DNA from: Bradyrhizobium tropiciagri | GTDB lineage: Bacteria; Pseudomonadota; Alphaproteobacteria; Rhizobiales; Xanthobacteraceae | Assembly (NCBI RefSeq): GCF_018130545.1 | Contig: NZ_JAFCKF010000001.1 | Location: 1,116,001-1,180,000, forward strand | Length of the DNA: 64,000 bases | Direction of reading: 5' to 3' | Shown: one piece after another, positions 6,223 through 16,953 of the stretch | Layout of the letters: the number at the start of each line of letters is the position of its first letter | Numbering within the stretch: position 1 is the first letter of the stretch | Translations under genes and position numbers: made by a program | Notes under the pieces: generated by a model | Seen by the model: only the letters and a program-made list of their open reading frames with translations | What the model was told of the DNA's origin: nothing | Database searches by the model: none

Positions 6223-8631
6223 TCAGGCGATCCGCGCCAGCGCCGGAGCGCTGTCCTGATCCGCCGCCGGCGCGACGTCGCCGCGATGGGTGAGCCCGCG
6301 GAAGGTCTCGATCCTGGCCGGCGCGCCAAGCAGGTAACCCTGCATTTCGTCGCAGAGTTCGTCGCGCAGGAACTGCAATTCTTCGTTCGACTCGACGCCT
6401 TCCGCGAGCACCGGCAGGCCGAGCCCCCGTCCGATGCCGAGCACGGCGCGCACGATCGTGGCGGCCTGCTCGTTGGTATCGACCGATTTGATGAACGAGC
6501 CGTCGATCTTGATCTTGTCGAACGGAAACGCACGCAGATTCGATAGCGACGAATAGCCGGTCCCGAAATCGTCCATGGCGATGCGCACGCCGAATCCCTT
6601 GACCCGCCGCAGCGTCGCCAGCGCGCGGTTGAAATCGCGAACCAGCGCCGTCTCGGTGATTTCAATTTCGAGCCGGCGTGGCGAAAGCCCGGTCTCCAGC
6701 AGTATCTTGTGCACGTCCTGCACGAAATTGCTGTTGTAGAGCTGCACGCCGGAGACGTTGACGGCAACCGTCAGCGGATGCGTCCAGTTCGCCGCCTCCC
6801 GGCACGCCGTCCTCATCACCCAGTCGCCGATCTCCAGGATGGAGCCGGACTCCTCGGCGATCGGGATGAAGACCGCCGGCGAGATGTCGCCGCGCGTCGG
6901 ATGCTTCCAGCGCAGCAGCGCCTCGAAGCCGGTCACGGCGCCGGTGCGAATGTCCTTTTGCGGCTGGTAGACCAGCCGCAACTCATCACGACCGATCGCG
7001 TGGCGCAGATCGTGCTCGATCATGCGCCGCTCGCGGACATCGGAGCCCATCTTCGCCTCGAAGAAGCGATAGGTGGAGCGGCCTTCGGTCTTGGCGCGAT
7101 AAAGCGCGGTGTCGGCGTGGACCAGCAAGGCCTCGCGTTCCGAGGCGTCATCGGGACAGATCGCGATGCCGATGCTGCTCGAAATGCTCTCCACTTCCGG
7201 CATGATATCCTTGCGGCGCAAGGCATCGAGGATGGCTTCGGCCAGATGGCTCACCGCGGAGGGACTGGCCTGCGGCACCAGGATGGCGAATTCGTCACCG
7301 CCCAGCCGGGCCATCATGTGCCGCTCGCCGAGCACCGCGGTCACGCGCGACGCCACCGCTTGCAGCACCTTGTCGCCCGCGGCATGACCGAACAGGTCGT
7401 TGACCTCCTTGAATCGGTCGAGGTCGAGGCAGAGCACCGCGAGCTTCTCGCTCTTGGCGAGCGCGATTCCGACTTCCTGATCCATCCGCGCGTTGAAGTG
7501 ACTGCGATTTGGCAACGACGTCAGCGCATCATGGTGCGCCAGGTAACGAATATGCCGCTCCGCCTCGCGGCGCGCCCGCAGATCGCGAACGGCAATGACG
7601 TGATGCGGCCGCCCGGCAAAATCGAGCGATCGCATGATCAGCTCGACCGGGATCGTCGAACCGTCGGTGTGATGCAAATTGGTCTCGATCGGCTTGTGCG
7701 GATCGGCGACGATCCTGGCGAGCGCGATCCGGTCGGGAAAGCAGGTTGCGAGCCGGCAACCGACGAGTTGCTCGGAGGCGGCGCCCGCCAGATGCACGAA
7801 GCTGTCATTGACGGTCACGATCAGGTCGCCGTCACAGACCAGCAGCCCCTCGACGGCGCCGTTGGCAAGGCCGCGCATGCGATCGGCCTCGATCTCCATC
7901 CGACGCCGTTCGCGCAGATCGAGCGCGCTGCCGGTCAGCGCGAGCAGGATGATGACGAAGCTCGCGACGCCGACGGCACCGGCAAGCCATTCGGCCGGGA
8001 GCGCCGAGCGCGACACATGGATCGTCGGGTCGGGAATGATCGATACCGCGCCCATCGCCGTGAAGTGGTGGCTGCAGATCGCGAGCGTCAGCAGCAGGGC
8101 GCCCACAGCCTTCCACTTTTCAGACCGGTCATGGAGACCGGCGGGCAATGCGGCGGCGCCGATCACCGCACCGATCACAATCGAGGCGGCGACGAGCGTT
8201 CGATCCCAGAGGATGATTCCGGCGATCTCGAAGGCGGCCATGCCGGTGTAATGCATCGCTGCGATGCCACCGGCGACGATTGCGCCGCCCAGCGCCGGTC
8301 CGAACCGCCAACTCGGCCGCATCGCAACTGCCAGTCCCACGCCGGTGAGCACGATGGCCGCGACCAGCGAGAGGAAGGTCAGCTTGATGTTGTAGCCGCT
8401 CGGAATTCCGGGCGCGAAGGCCAGCATTGCGATGAAGTGCGTGGCCCAGATGCCAAAGCCGGTGGACACGGCCGACACCACCAGCCAGACGCCACGCATT
8501 TGACCGACCGAACTGCGCGCATGACGCAGCAGGTTGATGGCTGCATAGGACGCGAGGCTACAGACGACGGCGGCCAGCCCGACGAGCCACAGATCGTGCT
8601 CGGTCGCGATGCAATTGTAGACCTTGAACAT
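6223..8631 (-). CDS. MHYT-PAS-GGDEF-EAL membrane protein for cyclic-di-GMP turnover
   Basis: This 802-residue signalling protein has an N-terminal MHYT sensor with seven predicted membrane helices. The MHYT motif recurs three times: ATHFIAM (63-69), AMHYTGM (125-131) and SHHFTAM (187-193). MHYT domains are proposed to bind copper and sense O2, CO or NO. A PAS-like segment (about 265-340) links to a GGDEF domain with intact RLGGDEFAIL (about 440), then an EAL domain with FEALLRWKHP (about 565). Both catalytic signatures are preserved, so synthesis and hydrolysis of c-di-GMP are both possible. The gene stands alone, with a 19-bp inverted repeat 27-45 bases before its ATG. Confidence 0.93.
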   Translation of the reverse strand: MFKVYNCIATEHDLWLVGLAAVVCSLASYAAINLLRHARSSVGQMRGVWLVVSAVSTGFGIWATHFIAMLAFAPGIPSGYNIKLTFLSLVAAIVLTGVGLAVAMRPSWRFGPALGGAIVAGGIAAMHYTGMAAFEIAGIILWDRTLVAASIVIGAVIGAAALPAGLHDRSEKWKAVGALLLTLAICSHHFTAMGAVSIIPDPTIHVSRSALPAEWLAGAVGVASFVIILLALTGSALDLRERRRMEIEADRMRGLANGAVEGLLVCDGDLIVTVNDSFVHLAGAASEQLVGCRLATCFPDRIALARIVADPHKPIETNLHHTDGSTIPVELIMRSLDFAGRPHHVIAVRDLRARREAERHIRYLAHHDALTSLPNRSHFNARMDQEVGIALAKSEKLAVLCLDLDRFKEVNDLFGHAAGDKVLQAVASRVTAVLGERHMMARLGGDEFAILVPQASPSAVSHLAEAILDALRRKDIMPEVESISSSIGIAICPDDASEREALLVHADTALYRAKTEGRSTYRFFEAKMGSDVRERRMIEHDLRHAIGRDELRLVYQPQKDIRTGAVTGFEALLRWKHPTRGDISPAVFIPIAEESGSILEIGDWVMRTACREAANWTHPLTVAVNVSGVQLYNSNFVQDVHKILLETGLSPRRLEIEITETALVRDFNRALATLRRVKGFGVRIAMDDFGTGYSSLSNLRAFPFDKIKIDGSFIKSVDTNEQAATIVRAVLGIGRGLGLPVLAEGVESNEELQFLRDELCDEMQGYLLGAPARIETFRGLTHRGDVAPAADQDSAPALARIA

Positions 8632-8948
8632 CCGATCACTACCGCAATTTTATGGACCCATAACGGGCCGTTATGGCCCACGATAGGCGGCAGCGTGTTA
8701 GGAGTGGTAAATCCCCGTAAAAGACCGGGGTTTGGTGCTTAACATGGTAAATAATCGCCGACGGACCTGACGGTCGCAGCCCCGCGGCGGCGGCGTCCAG
8801 GGCGGCGGTCCGTTCGTCTCGAGCAAGGGCGTCGCCTGCGCCGGCACCCGAAAACCAGCGATCAACCAACCATCCATGTTCGGGGGCGGCGCCGCGGCCA
8901 TCGTCCTGGCCGAGACCAGGACGGTGGCGATGAGGATTAGCGCCAAGG
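8632..8948. other. 317-bp region upstream of the MHYT gene; one doubtful small frame
   Basis: It contains the inverted repeat at 8658-8676. A possible minus-strand frame runs from TTG 8946 to 8698 (82 codons) with a hydrophobic start (ALILIATVLVSA). It begins two bases after the stop of the binding-protein gene but has no good ribosome binding site, and its downstream part looks unconstrained. I do not annotate it as a gene. A weak GC hairpin (CCCCG/CGGGG) lies at about 8712-8730. Confidence 0.35.
8658..8676. promoter_or_regulatory. Candidate operator: 9-1-9 perfect inverted repeat before the MHYT gene
   Basis: CCATAACGG-G-CCGTTATGG is perfectly symmetric around 8667 and lies 27-45 bases upstream of the ATG of the cyclic-di-GMP protein. 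That is a typical position for a repressor site. No regulator gene is adjacent, so the binding factor is unknown. Confidence 0.45.
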
Positions 8949-9905
8949 TTAGTTCGATCCGCCCGGCGAATCGTCGAGCGCCTTGAAGGCATCTTCGAGC
9001 TGCGGTGACAGCGCGACGTTGAGCTTCTCGCCGGTCGGCAGGCGGGCGACGAACCACTTGTTGTAGAGCGGGATGATGTCGCGGTTCGAGGCGAGCTTGC
9101 GGAAGGCGCGCTCGACCACGTCCTTCATCTGCGGCTCGCCCTTGCGGTACATGATGCCGTAGGGATCGTAGGACAGATAGTCGCCGATGACACGGAATTT
9201 GTCCTGCGACTTGTGCCGCGCGATCAGGCCATAGAGCAGGATGTCGTCGGTCGCGAACGCATCCGCCTTGCCGTCCACCAGCATCTGGTAGGACTGCTCA
9301 TGGTCGCCTGCGGTGACGATGTTGAGGCCGAGCTGTTGCTTGGCGTCGACATTGTGCATCGCCTGCTCGTTGGTGGTGCCCTTGGTCACCACCACCGTCT
9401 TGCCCTTCAAATCGGCGACCTGGTTGACGCCTGAGGCTTTCGGCACCATCAGCTTGGTGCCGGCCACGAACATCAGCGGCGAGAACGCGACCTGCTTGCC
9501 GCGCTCCGCATTCGCCGTGGTCGACCCGCATTCGAGATCGATCTTCTTGTCGACGACCGCCGGGATGCGGTCGTCGGAGGTGACCTTGACGTAGTCGATC
9601 TTGAGATTGGCGTCGTCGACCTCGACCCCGATCTCATCGACGATCGCATCGCACAGCTCGAGGCTGTAGCCGATCGGCCGGTTGGAGTGATCGAGGAACG
9701 AGAACGGCGGCGAACTCTCGCGATAGCCGATCCGCACCGTGTGCGTGGCCTTGATGTTGGCGAGCGTGGGGCTGAGCCCCTCGCCCGCCGGCTGTGCGGA
9801 CACCGCACCAGTGAGCAGGCTTGCCGCCAGCAGACATGCTGACAGCAGACATGTCGAGGCGTGGGGCCCCTCAGCCCGTATCAGCCTCCAGCGGGCGCGA
9901 TGCAT
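8949..9905 (-). CDS. Periplasmic amino-acid-binding protein (GltI-like)
   Basis: This 318-residue protein has a signal peptide (hydrophobic CLLSACLLAASLLTGAVSA, cleavage near residue 38). A type-II periplasmic binding fold follows: YRESSPPFSF, GYSLELCDAIVDEI, DLECGSTTANAERGKQVAFSPL and TKGTTNEQAM are typical of glutamate/aspartate binding proteins. It lies 12 bases after the stop of the DctA/GltP-type symporter gene on the same strand, so the two are probably co-transcribed. No ABC permease or ATPase is nearby, which is odd for this family. It could serve a distant ABC transporter or assist the secondary symporter. Confidence 0.88.
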   Translation of the reverse strand: MHRARWRLIRAEGPHASTCLLSACLLAASLLTGAVSAQPAGEGLSPTLANIKATHTVRIGYRESSPPFSFLDHSNRPIGYSLELCDAIVDEIGVEVDDANLKIDYVKVTSDDRIPAVVDKKIDLECGSTTANAERGKQVAFSPLMFVAGTKLMVPKASGVNQVADLKGKTVVVTKGTTNEQAMHNVDAKQQLGLNIVTAGDHEQSYQMLVDGKADAFATDDILLYGLIARHKSQDKFRVIGDYLSYDPYGIMYRKGEPQMKDVVERAFRKLASNRDIIPLYNKWFVARLPTGEKLNVALSPQLEDAFKALDDSPGGSN

Positions 9906-9917
9906 GCATCCCTCCCG

Positions 9918-11207
9918 TCAATGGCCGGCCATCACGGCACCGGGCACCGCATCCTGCGGCACCGCGTCGTCGGGCCCGAGCTCGTGCTCGGCCTTCAGCT
10001 CGCCCTCCCACTTCGCGACCACCGCGGTCGCCAGCGAGTTGCCGATCACGTTGGTGGCGCTGCGACCCATGTCGAGGAAGGTGTCGATCCCCATGATCAT
10101 CAGCAGCCCGGCCTCGGGAATGCCGAACTGGCCGAGCGTCGAGGCGATCACGACGAGGGAGGCGCGCGGCACGCCGGCGACGCCCTTCGAGGTGATCATC
10201 AAGGTCGCCAGCATCGCGAACTGCGTGCCGAGCGACATCTCGATATGGTAGGTCTGCGCGATGAAGATGCTCGCGAAGGTGCAGTACATCATCGTGCCGT
10301 CGAGATTGAAGGAATAGCCGAGCGGCAGCACGAAGGCCGAGATCCGCGAGGAGGCGCCGAACCTGTTCAGCCCCTCCAGCGTCTTCGGGTAGGCCGCCTC
10401 CGAGGAGGCGGTCGAGAACGCGATCATCAAGGGCTCGCGGATCAGCCGCAGCAGATGACTGTAGCGCGGCCCGATCACGATGAAGCCGACCATCACCAGG
10501 ATGCCCCACAGGATCAGCAGCGACAGGTAGAAGCCGCCCATGAACACGATCAGCTTCCAGAGCACGCCGAGGCCGTTCTTCGAGACGGTTGCCATGATGG
10601 CGGCCCACACCGCGATCGGCGCGAACAACATCACGTAACCGGTGACCTTGAGCATGATGTGCGCGAGGTCGTCGATCAGGCTCATGATCGGCTTGGCCCG
10701 CTCAGGCATCGCGCCGAGCGCCACCGCGAAGAACACCGCGAACACCACGATCTGCAGGATTTCGTTCTGCGCCATCGCATCCGCGATCGAGGTCGGGATC
10801 AGATGGGTCAGGAATTTCTCGATCGAGAAGGCCGAGACCGGCAGGCCGGTGGACTGCGCCTTGTCGGGGAGCGTGCCGGGGAAGTTGGCGCCGGGCTGCA
10901 GCAGATTGACCATCACGAGGCCGAGCAGCAGCGAGACGAAGGAGGCGGAGACGAACCAGCCCATGGTCTTGGCGAAGATGCGCCCGAGCTTGGCGCCCGA
11001 GCCCATATGGGCAATGCCGCCGACCAGGGTGGCGAACACCAGTGGCGCGATGATCATCTTGATCAGGCGCAGGAACAGCATCGCGATCAGGTTGACATCT
11101 GCTGCGATCTCGGCACGGCTATCAGGCAGATAGTTGAAGACCAGCGTCCCCATCGCGATGCCAAGGACCATCGCAATCAGGATGTACTGCGTAAACCTGT
11201 TCGACAT
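9918..11207 (-). CDS. Dicarboxylate/amino acid:cation symporter (DctA/GltP family)
   Basis: This 429-residue inner-membrane carrier has eight predicted helices and re-entrant loops. The family signature PLGYSFNLDGTMM (about 290-303) carries the N-L-D-G substrate/cation site, and the tail helix has TNVIGNSLATAVVAKWEGEL. It transports C4-dicarboxylates or acidic amino acids with protons or Na+. The start is ATG at 11207 after GGGGGTAAGAGA. It is the first gene of a two-gene unit with the binding protein downstream, pointing to glutamate/aspartate uptake. Sequence alone does not separate DctA from GltP function. Confidence 0.9.
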   Translation of the reverse strand: MSNRFTQYILIAMVLGIAMGTLVFNYLPDSRAEIAADVNLIAMLFLRLIKMIIAPLVFATLVGGIAHMGSGAKLGRIFAKTMGWFVSASFVSLLLGLVMVNLLQPGANFPGTLPDKAQSTGLPVSAFSIEKFLTHLIPTSIADAMAQNEILQIVVFAVFFAVALGAMPERAKPIMSLIDDLAHIMLKVTGYVMLFAPIAVWAAIMATVSKNGLGVLWKLIVFMGGFYLSLLILWGILVMVGFIVIGPRYSHLLRLIREPLMIAFSTASSEAAYPKTLEGLNRFGASSRISAFVLPLGYSFNLDGTMMYCTFASIFIAQTYHIEMSLGTQFAMLATLMITSKGVAGVPRASLVVIASTLGQFGIPEAGLLMIMGIDTFLDMGRSATNVIGNSLATAVVAKWEGELKAEHELGPDDAVPQDAVPGAVMAGH

Positions 11208-11421
11208 TCTCTTACCCCCGTAAGTTCCCGGCGAAGGGTAAGTGTGGCAGATTTACGCAGCTACGCAACACGCTTCGCGTCCCGCGGGACTTTGCCGAAA
11301 CGTTCCCGTTGTGGAATGCCAGCGCGCAGACTAGCGTTCATGCAGCGCACAATCTGTGCAATGAACTGCGCACGCGGCAGCCAACTGCATTCGAAACGAC
11401 CAACGCGAGGGGGAGACTTCC

Positions 11422-12423
<1,002 letters not shown>

Positions 12424-12440
12424 CGGCAAGCACGGCGCCA

Positions 12441-12550
12441 TCCCCGTCATCCTGAGGAGCGCGTAGCGCGTCTCGAAGGATGCACGGCCCGGCTGGTGGC
12501 CGTCGACCCTTCGAGACGGCCGCTTCGCGGCCTCCTCAGGGTGACGGGGA
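12441..12550. repeat. Family A palindromic repeat, copy 1
   Basis: It begins TCCCCGTCATCCTGAGG and ends with the near-complement CCTCAGGGTGACGGGGA, with internal sub-hairpins built on TTCGAGACG and CTTCGAAGG-type segments. It fills the gap between the convergent oxidoreductase and RND permease genes. Two relatives occur at 26797-26908 and 60382-60509. Confidence 0.9.
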
Positions 12551-12569
12551 TAGATATTGGTGCGCGGAC

Positions 12570-15500
12570 TTAATGCACCGTGCCCGGCGCCTCCGCTGCC
12601 GGCTGCGGCGCCGCGGTCTTGCCCTTCTTCGCCTTGCGCCAGTTCTCGAAGCTTTGCACCACGACGAAGAACGCCGGCACGAACAGCACCGCGAGGCAGG
12701 TCGAGGCGATCATGCCTGAAAACACGGTGATGCCGATCGACTTGCGGGCGTTGGCGCCGGCGCCGGTCGCCAGCACCAGCGGCAGCACGCCGAGGATGAA
12801 GGCAAAGGACGTCATCAGGATCGGCCGGAATCTCGCACGCGCGGCGTCGATCGCCGACTCCAGCACCGGCTTGCCGTCGCGGACGTGATGCTCCAGCGCG
12901 ACCTCGACGATCAGGATCGCGTTCTTGGCCGACAGCGCGATCAGCAGGATGGTGCCGATCTGGGTGTAGAGGTTGTTCTCGATGCGCAGACTCAGTAGCA
13001 CCAGCGTCGGACCGAGCAACGATAGCGGCACCGCCAGGATCACCGAGATCGGCGCGTACCAGCTCTCATATTGCCCGGCGAGCACGAGGTAGACCAGGAG
13101 CAGCGCCAGCGCGAACACATAGTAGATCTGGCCGCCGACTTCCTTCTCCTGGTACGACATCGCCGTCCACTCGAAGCCCGAGCCCGGCGGCAGCGTCTTG
13201 GCCGCGGTCTCCTCCATCAGTGTCATCGACTGACCGGACGAGTAGCCCTGCGCCGGCAGGCCGATGACGGAAGCGGACGGATAGAGGTTGTACAGGCTGA
13301 TCAGCGACGGGCCGACCGACGGCGTGATTTTGGCCACGGTGCCGAGCGGGATCATGTCTCCGTTGCTGTTGCGCACCATCATGTTTTCGATGTCGCGCAG
13401 CGACAAGCGATACTGTGCCTCAGCCTGGGTGTAGACCTGGAAGGTGCGGCCGAACTTGGTGAACTGGTTGACGTAGCTCGCGCCAACATAGGACGACAGC
13501 GCGGCGAAGATCTGGTCGGGGGTGACGTGCAGGGTCTGCGTCTTGATCCGATCGACCTCGACATCGAATTGCGGCACCGTCGAGCGGAACGACGACTGCA
13601 CCCGCTGCAGCGCGCTCTGGGTCTGGGCGTTGGCCACGATCGCCCCGGTAATCGCCTGCAGCTTACCGTAGTCGGCATTGCCGTCGCGCAGCTCGACCTG
13701 CATGGCAAAGCCGGCGGCATTGCCGATGCCCTGGATCGGCGGCGGCGGGATCACCAGGATGCGCGCCTCCGGGATCACGGCGAGCTTGTCGTTGAGCCCG
13801 TAGACCAGCGAACGTAGATCCTCGCCCGGCCCGCGCGCGCTCCAGTCCTTCAGGATCAGGTAGGCCACACCGGCATTGGCGAGGCTCGAGGAGTTGTCGA
13901 GCGCCGAGATGCCGGCGATCGAGACCACCTGGTCGACACCCGGCGTCTTGCCGGCGATCTTGGTGACCTCGTCGAGCACGTGCTGGGTGCGATCAAGCGC
14001 TGCGCCATCGGGCAGCTGCACCGCGGCGAGCAGATAGCCCTGGTCCTCGATCGGGATGAAGCCGGTCGGCACCCGCGACAGGCCGTAGCCGGCGAGCCCA
14101 ATGATGACGAGCGCAATGGCGACCGAGGTCTTGGCGTGCCCGGCGATGCCGCCGACCACGCGCGTATAGCCGCGCTCCAGCCGGTCATAGACCGCGTTGA
14201 AGCCGCGATAGAAGAAGTTGCGTTGTTCGGGCGGCGCCGGGGGACGCAGCCACAGCGCGCATTGCGTCGGCTTCAGGGTCGCGGCATTGACCGCGCTGAG
14301 CAGCGCGGTCGCGGCGATCACTAGCGCGAATTGGGCGTACATCCGCCCGGTGAGTCCAGGCAGGAAGGCCGCCGGCAGAAACACCGAGATCAGCACCAGC
14401 GTGATGCCGACGATCGGCGCGAACAATTCGTCCATCGCCTTGATCGCGGCATCGTGACCGTTCATGCCGCGCTCGATATTATGCGCCGCGCCCTCGACCA
14501 CCACGATGGCGTCGTCGACCACGATGCCGATCGCGAGCACGATCGCAAACAGCGTCGAGAGGTTGATGGTGAAGCCGAGGGCCGCCATGCCGGCGAACGC
14601 GCCGATGATCGTGACCGGCACCGTGGTCGCCGGTACCAGCATCGCCCGCCAGTCCTGCAGGAACACCAGGATCACGACCAGCACCAGCAGGCCGGCCTCG
14701 ATCAGCGTCTTGTAGACCTCCTCGATCGAGGCATTGACGAATTTGGTGGTGTCGAACGGCGTGTCGTATCTGATGTCCTGCGGAAACTGCTTGGCCAGCT
14801 CCGTCATCTTCTTCTCGACGGCCTTCTCGACCTGCAGCGCGTTGGCGCCCGGCGACTGGAACACGCCGATGCCGGTTGCCGGCTTCTGGTTCAGCGAGAA
14901 GATTTGGCTGTAGGTCTGGGCGCCGAGCTCGACCCAGCCGACGTCGCGGACCCGGGTGACATCGCCGACAGTGCCTGATTTGACGACGATGTCCTCGAAC
15001 TGGCTCTTGTCGTCGAGTCGGCCGTTGACGTTCAGCGTGTACTGGAACGCCTGCCCGGCCGGCGTCGGCGGCGCGCCGACCTGGCCGGCGGTGACCTGCT
15101 GGCTCTGCTGCTGGATCGCCTGGATGACGTCTTGCGGCACCAGCCCGCGCGCCTGCAGCTTGTTCGGATCGAGCCAGACCCGCATCGAATACTGCCCGGC
15201 GCCGAACACCGTGACGTTGCCGACGCCTGGCAGGCGCGACAGCTCGTCGCGGATGTTGATGGTGGCGTAGTTCGACAGGAACAGGCTGTCATAGGTCTTG
15301 TTCGGCGAGGTCAGCGTCACGAACAGCAGGATCGAGGTCGATTTCTTCTGCACCGTGACGCCCTGGTTCTGCACCGCGGACGGCAGTTGCGCCAGCGCAG
15401 AGGAGACCCGGTTCTGCACCAGCACCTGCGCGAAGTTGAGATCGGTGCCGATCTTGAAGGTCACCGTCAGCGTATAGGTGCCGTCGGCGCCGCTGTAGGA

Positions 15501-15740
15501 CTGCATGTACAGCATGTCCTCGACGCCGTTGACCTGCTGCTCGATCGGCAGCGCCACGGTGTCGACCACCGTCTTGGCCGAGGCGCCGGGATAGCGCGTC
15601 GTTACCTGCACCGTCGGAGGTACCACGTCGGGATACTGCGCGACCGCGAGATTATACAGCGCCACGCCGCCGATCAGGATCATCAGGATCGCGATGACGT
15701 TGGAAAGGACCGGGCGCTCGATGAAGAATTTCGAGATCAT
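12570..15740 (-). CDS. RND efflux permease, HAE1 (AcrB/MexF-type)
   Basis: This 1056-residue inner-membrane pump has the usual AcrB length. Twelve helices and two large periplasmic loops are visible. The proton-relay Asp pair is in GIVVDDAIVVVE (around 405-415), and the helix-10 Lys is in LSAKNAILIVEVA. It begins MISKFFIERPVLS, as is standard, from ATG 15740 with GAGGGGC just upstream. It exports hydrophobic drugs or solvents across both membranes together with an adaptor and an outer-membrane channel. The adaptor gene ends 10 bases upstream, so the two form an operon. No TolC-like gene or regulator is present here, so the channel must be encoded elsewhere. Confidence 0.96.
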   Translation of the reverse strand: MISKFFIERPVLSNVIAILMILIGGVALYNLAVAQYPDVVPPTVQVTTRYPGASAKTVVDTVALPIEQQVNGVEDMLYMQSYSGADGTYTLTVTFKIGTDLNFAQVLVQNRVSSALAQLPSAVQNQGVTVQKKSTSILLFVTLTSPNKTYDSLFLSNYATINIRDELSRLPGVGNVTVFGAGQYSMRVWLDPNKLQARGLVPQDVIQAIQQQSQQVTAGQVGAPPTPAGQAFQYTLNVNGRLDDKSQFEDIVVKSGTVGDVTRVRDVGWVELGAQTYSQIFSLNQKPATGIGVFQSPGANALQVEKAVEKKMTELAKQFPQDIRYDTPFDTTKFVNASIEEVYKTLIEAGLLVLVVILVFLQDWRAMLVPATTVPVTIIGAFAGMAALGFTINLSTLFAIVLAIGIVVDDAIVVVEGAAHNIERGMNGHDAAIKAMDELFAPIVGITLVLISVFLPAAFLPGLTGRMYAQFALVIAATALLSAVNAATLKPTQCALWLRPPAPPEQRNFFYRGFNAVYDRLERGYTRVVGGIAGHAKTSVAIALVIIGLAGYGLSRVPTGFIPIEDQGYLLAAVQLPDGAALDRTQHVLDEVTKIAGKTPGVDQVVSIAGISALDNSSSLANAGVAYLILKDWSARGPGEDLRSLVYGLNDKLAVIPEARILVIPPPPIQGIGNAAGFAMQVELRDGNADYGKLQAITGAIVANAQTQSALQRVQSSFRSTVPQFDVEVDRIKTQTLHVTPDQIFAALSSYVGASYVNQFTKFGRTFQVYTQAEAQYRLSLRDIENMMVRNSNGDMIPLGTVAKITPSVGPSLISLYNLYPSASVIGLPAQGYSSGQSMTLMEETAAKTLPPGSGFEWTAMSYQEKEVGGQIYYVFALALLLVYLVLAGQYESWYAPISVILAVPLSLLGPTLVLLSLRIENNLYTQIGTILLIALSAKNAILIVEVALEHHVRDGKPVLESAIDAARARFRPILMTSFAFILGVLPLVLATGAGANARKSIGITVFSGMIASTCLAVLFVPAFFVVVQSFENWRKAKKGKTAAPQPAAEAPGTVH

Positions 15741-15750
15741 GGCGCGCCCC

Positions 15751-16953
15751 TCATTTGGCCGGTGCCGGCGTCGCGTCGCCCTTCTGCATCTGCGGATCGA
15801 CCTTCTGCCCGGGGATCGCACGCAACAATCCGGCAGTCACGACGCGGTCATCGGCCTTCAGTCCGCTCTCGATGACGCGCAGCCCCTCGTCGAGCTGACC
15901 GGTCGTCACCTTGCGCTGCTCGACCACATTGTCGGCATTGACGACCAGGACGTAGCGGCCGCTCTGGTCACTGCCGATCGCAACGTCGGGCACCAACAGC
16001 GCGTTGTCCTGCTTGGTGAAGGGCACACGAACGCGAACGTAGAAGCCGGGCAGCAGCACGCGATCGGGATTGGGTATCAAGCCACGAACCGCCAGTGTTC
16101 CGGTCGACTGGTTGAGCGTCGGAGACGCGTAATCGAGATTGCCTTTGTGCGGATAGCCGGTCTCGGTCTGCAGGCCGACCTCGACTGGCAATGACTTGAG
16201 ATCGTTCGCGGTCATGCCGCGCCTGCGGGCCTCGTCCCGCACCCGCTGCACGTCCGCTTCGTTGACGTTGAAGTTCACGTAGATCGGGTCGAGCTGCACG
16301 ATGGTGGCAAGCTGGGTGGGCGACGCCACGCCGACCAGTTCGCCGATCGAGACCAGATGGTTGCTGACGATGCCATCGAACGGCGCCGCCACGTTGGTGT
16401 AGCCGTAATTAACCACGGCAATCTTGGTGTTAACCTGGGCCTGCTGCAGATTGGATTGGGCGTTGTCCCGCGTCGAGGTCGAGGTTTCCAGCGTCGCTTG
16501 CGAGACCGCCTGGCGCTGCACCAGATCCTGCTGCCGCTTGAAATCGGACTCGGCCTGCTTCACCGTCGCCTGCGCGCCGACCTCGGCGGCCTGCGCCTGT
16601 TCGAGCTTCAGCTTGTAGGTCTCCGGCTCGATCGTGAACAGGGTGGTCCCCTGCTTCACGAAGGAGCCATCCTGATAATTGATCGACTGCAGGAAGCCCT
16701 GCACGCGCGCGACCAGATCAACGGTCTTGATCGGTGCGGTGTTGCCAGTGGCATCCAGATAACGTGTGATGGCGCGCTGCACCGGCGGCGCAACTTCGAC
16801 CTTGGGCGGCGGCGGTGCAACAAAACTATTTTGCTCGCAGGCACTTAAACTGACAAAGGCGGATATGATGAACGCGATGCGCGTGAGCGGCGCATTTCGC
16901 AGCCGCACAAAATTGCTCTGACTGAAATGTGCCGATGCGCGCGCATGCCTCAT
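15751..16953 (-). CDS. RND efflux periplasmic adaptor (membrane fusion protein)
   Basis: This is a 400-residue lipoprotein-type adaptor. The N-terminus from ATG 16953 has a hydrophobic stretch ending in a lipobox, FVSLSAC, at about 30-36. It then shows the biotinyl-lipoyl half motifs (VQGFLQSINYQDGSFVKQGTTLF), a coiled-coil hairpin (KLKLEQAQAAEVGAQATVKQ), and the second lipoyl half GYTNVAAPFDGIV. It bridges the RND pump to the outer-membrane channel in the periplasm. An upstream in-frame extension exists, but lipobox position and GAGG spacing favour 16953. Ten bases separate it from the permease gene. Confidence 0.94.
   Translation of the reverse strand: MRHARASAHFSQSNFVRLRNAPLTRIAFIISAFVSLSACEQNSFVAPPPPKVEVAPPVQRAITRYLDATGNTAPIKTVDLVARVQGFLQSINYQDGSFVKQGTTLFTIEPETYKLKLEQAQAAEVGAQATVKQAESDFKRQQDLVQRQAVSQATLETSTSTRDNAQSNLQQAQVNTKIAVVNYGYTNVAAPFDGIVSNHLVSIGELVGVASPTQLATIVQLDPIYVNFNVNEADVQRVRDEARRRGMTANDLKSLPVEVGLQTETGYPHKGNLDYASPTLNQSTGTLAVRGLIPNPDRVLLPGFYVRVRVPFTKQDNALLVPDVAIGSDQSGRYVLVVNADNVVEQRKVTTGQLDEGLRVIESGLKADDRVVTAGLLRAIPGQKVDPQMQKGDATPAPAK

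Noticed and set aside
6709-8742. A 677-codon plus-strand frame opposite the MHYT-GGDEF-EAL gene
   Set aside because: The composition is that of an antisense shadow, and the minus strand has intact catalytic motifs in register.
8698-8946. Possible small exported protein on the minus strand after the GltI-like gene
   Set aside because: It has only a TTG start, no good ribosome binding site, and an unconstrained Pro/Arg-rich body after a short hydrophobic run.
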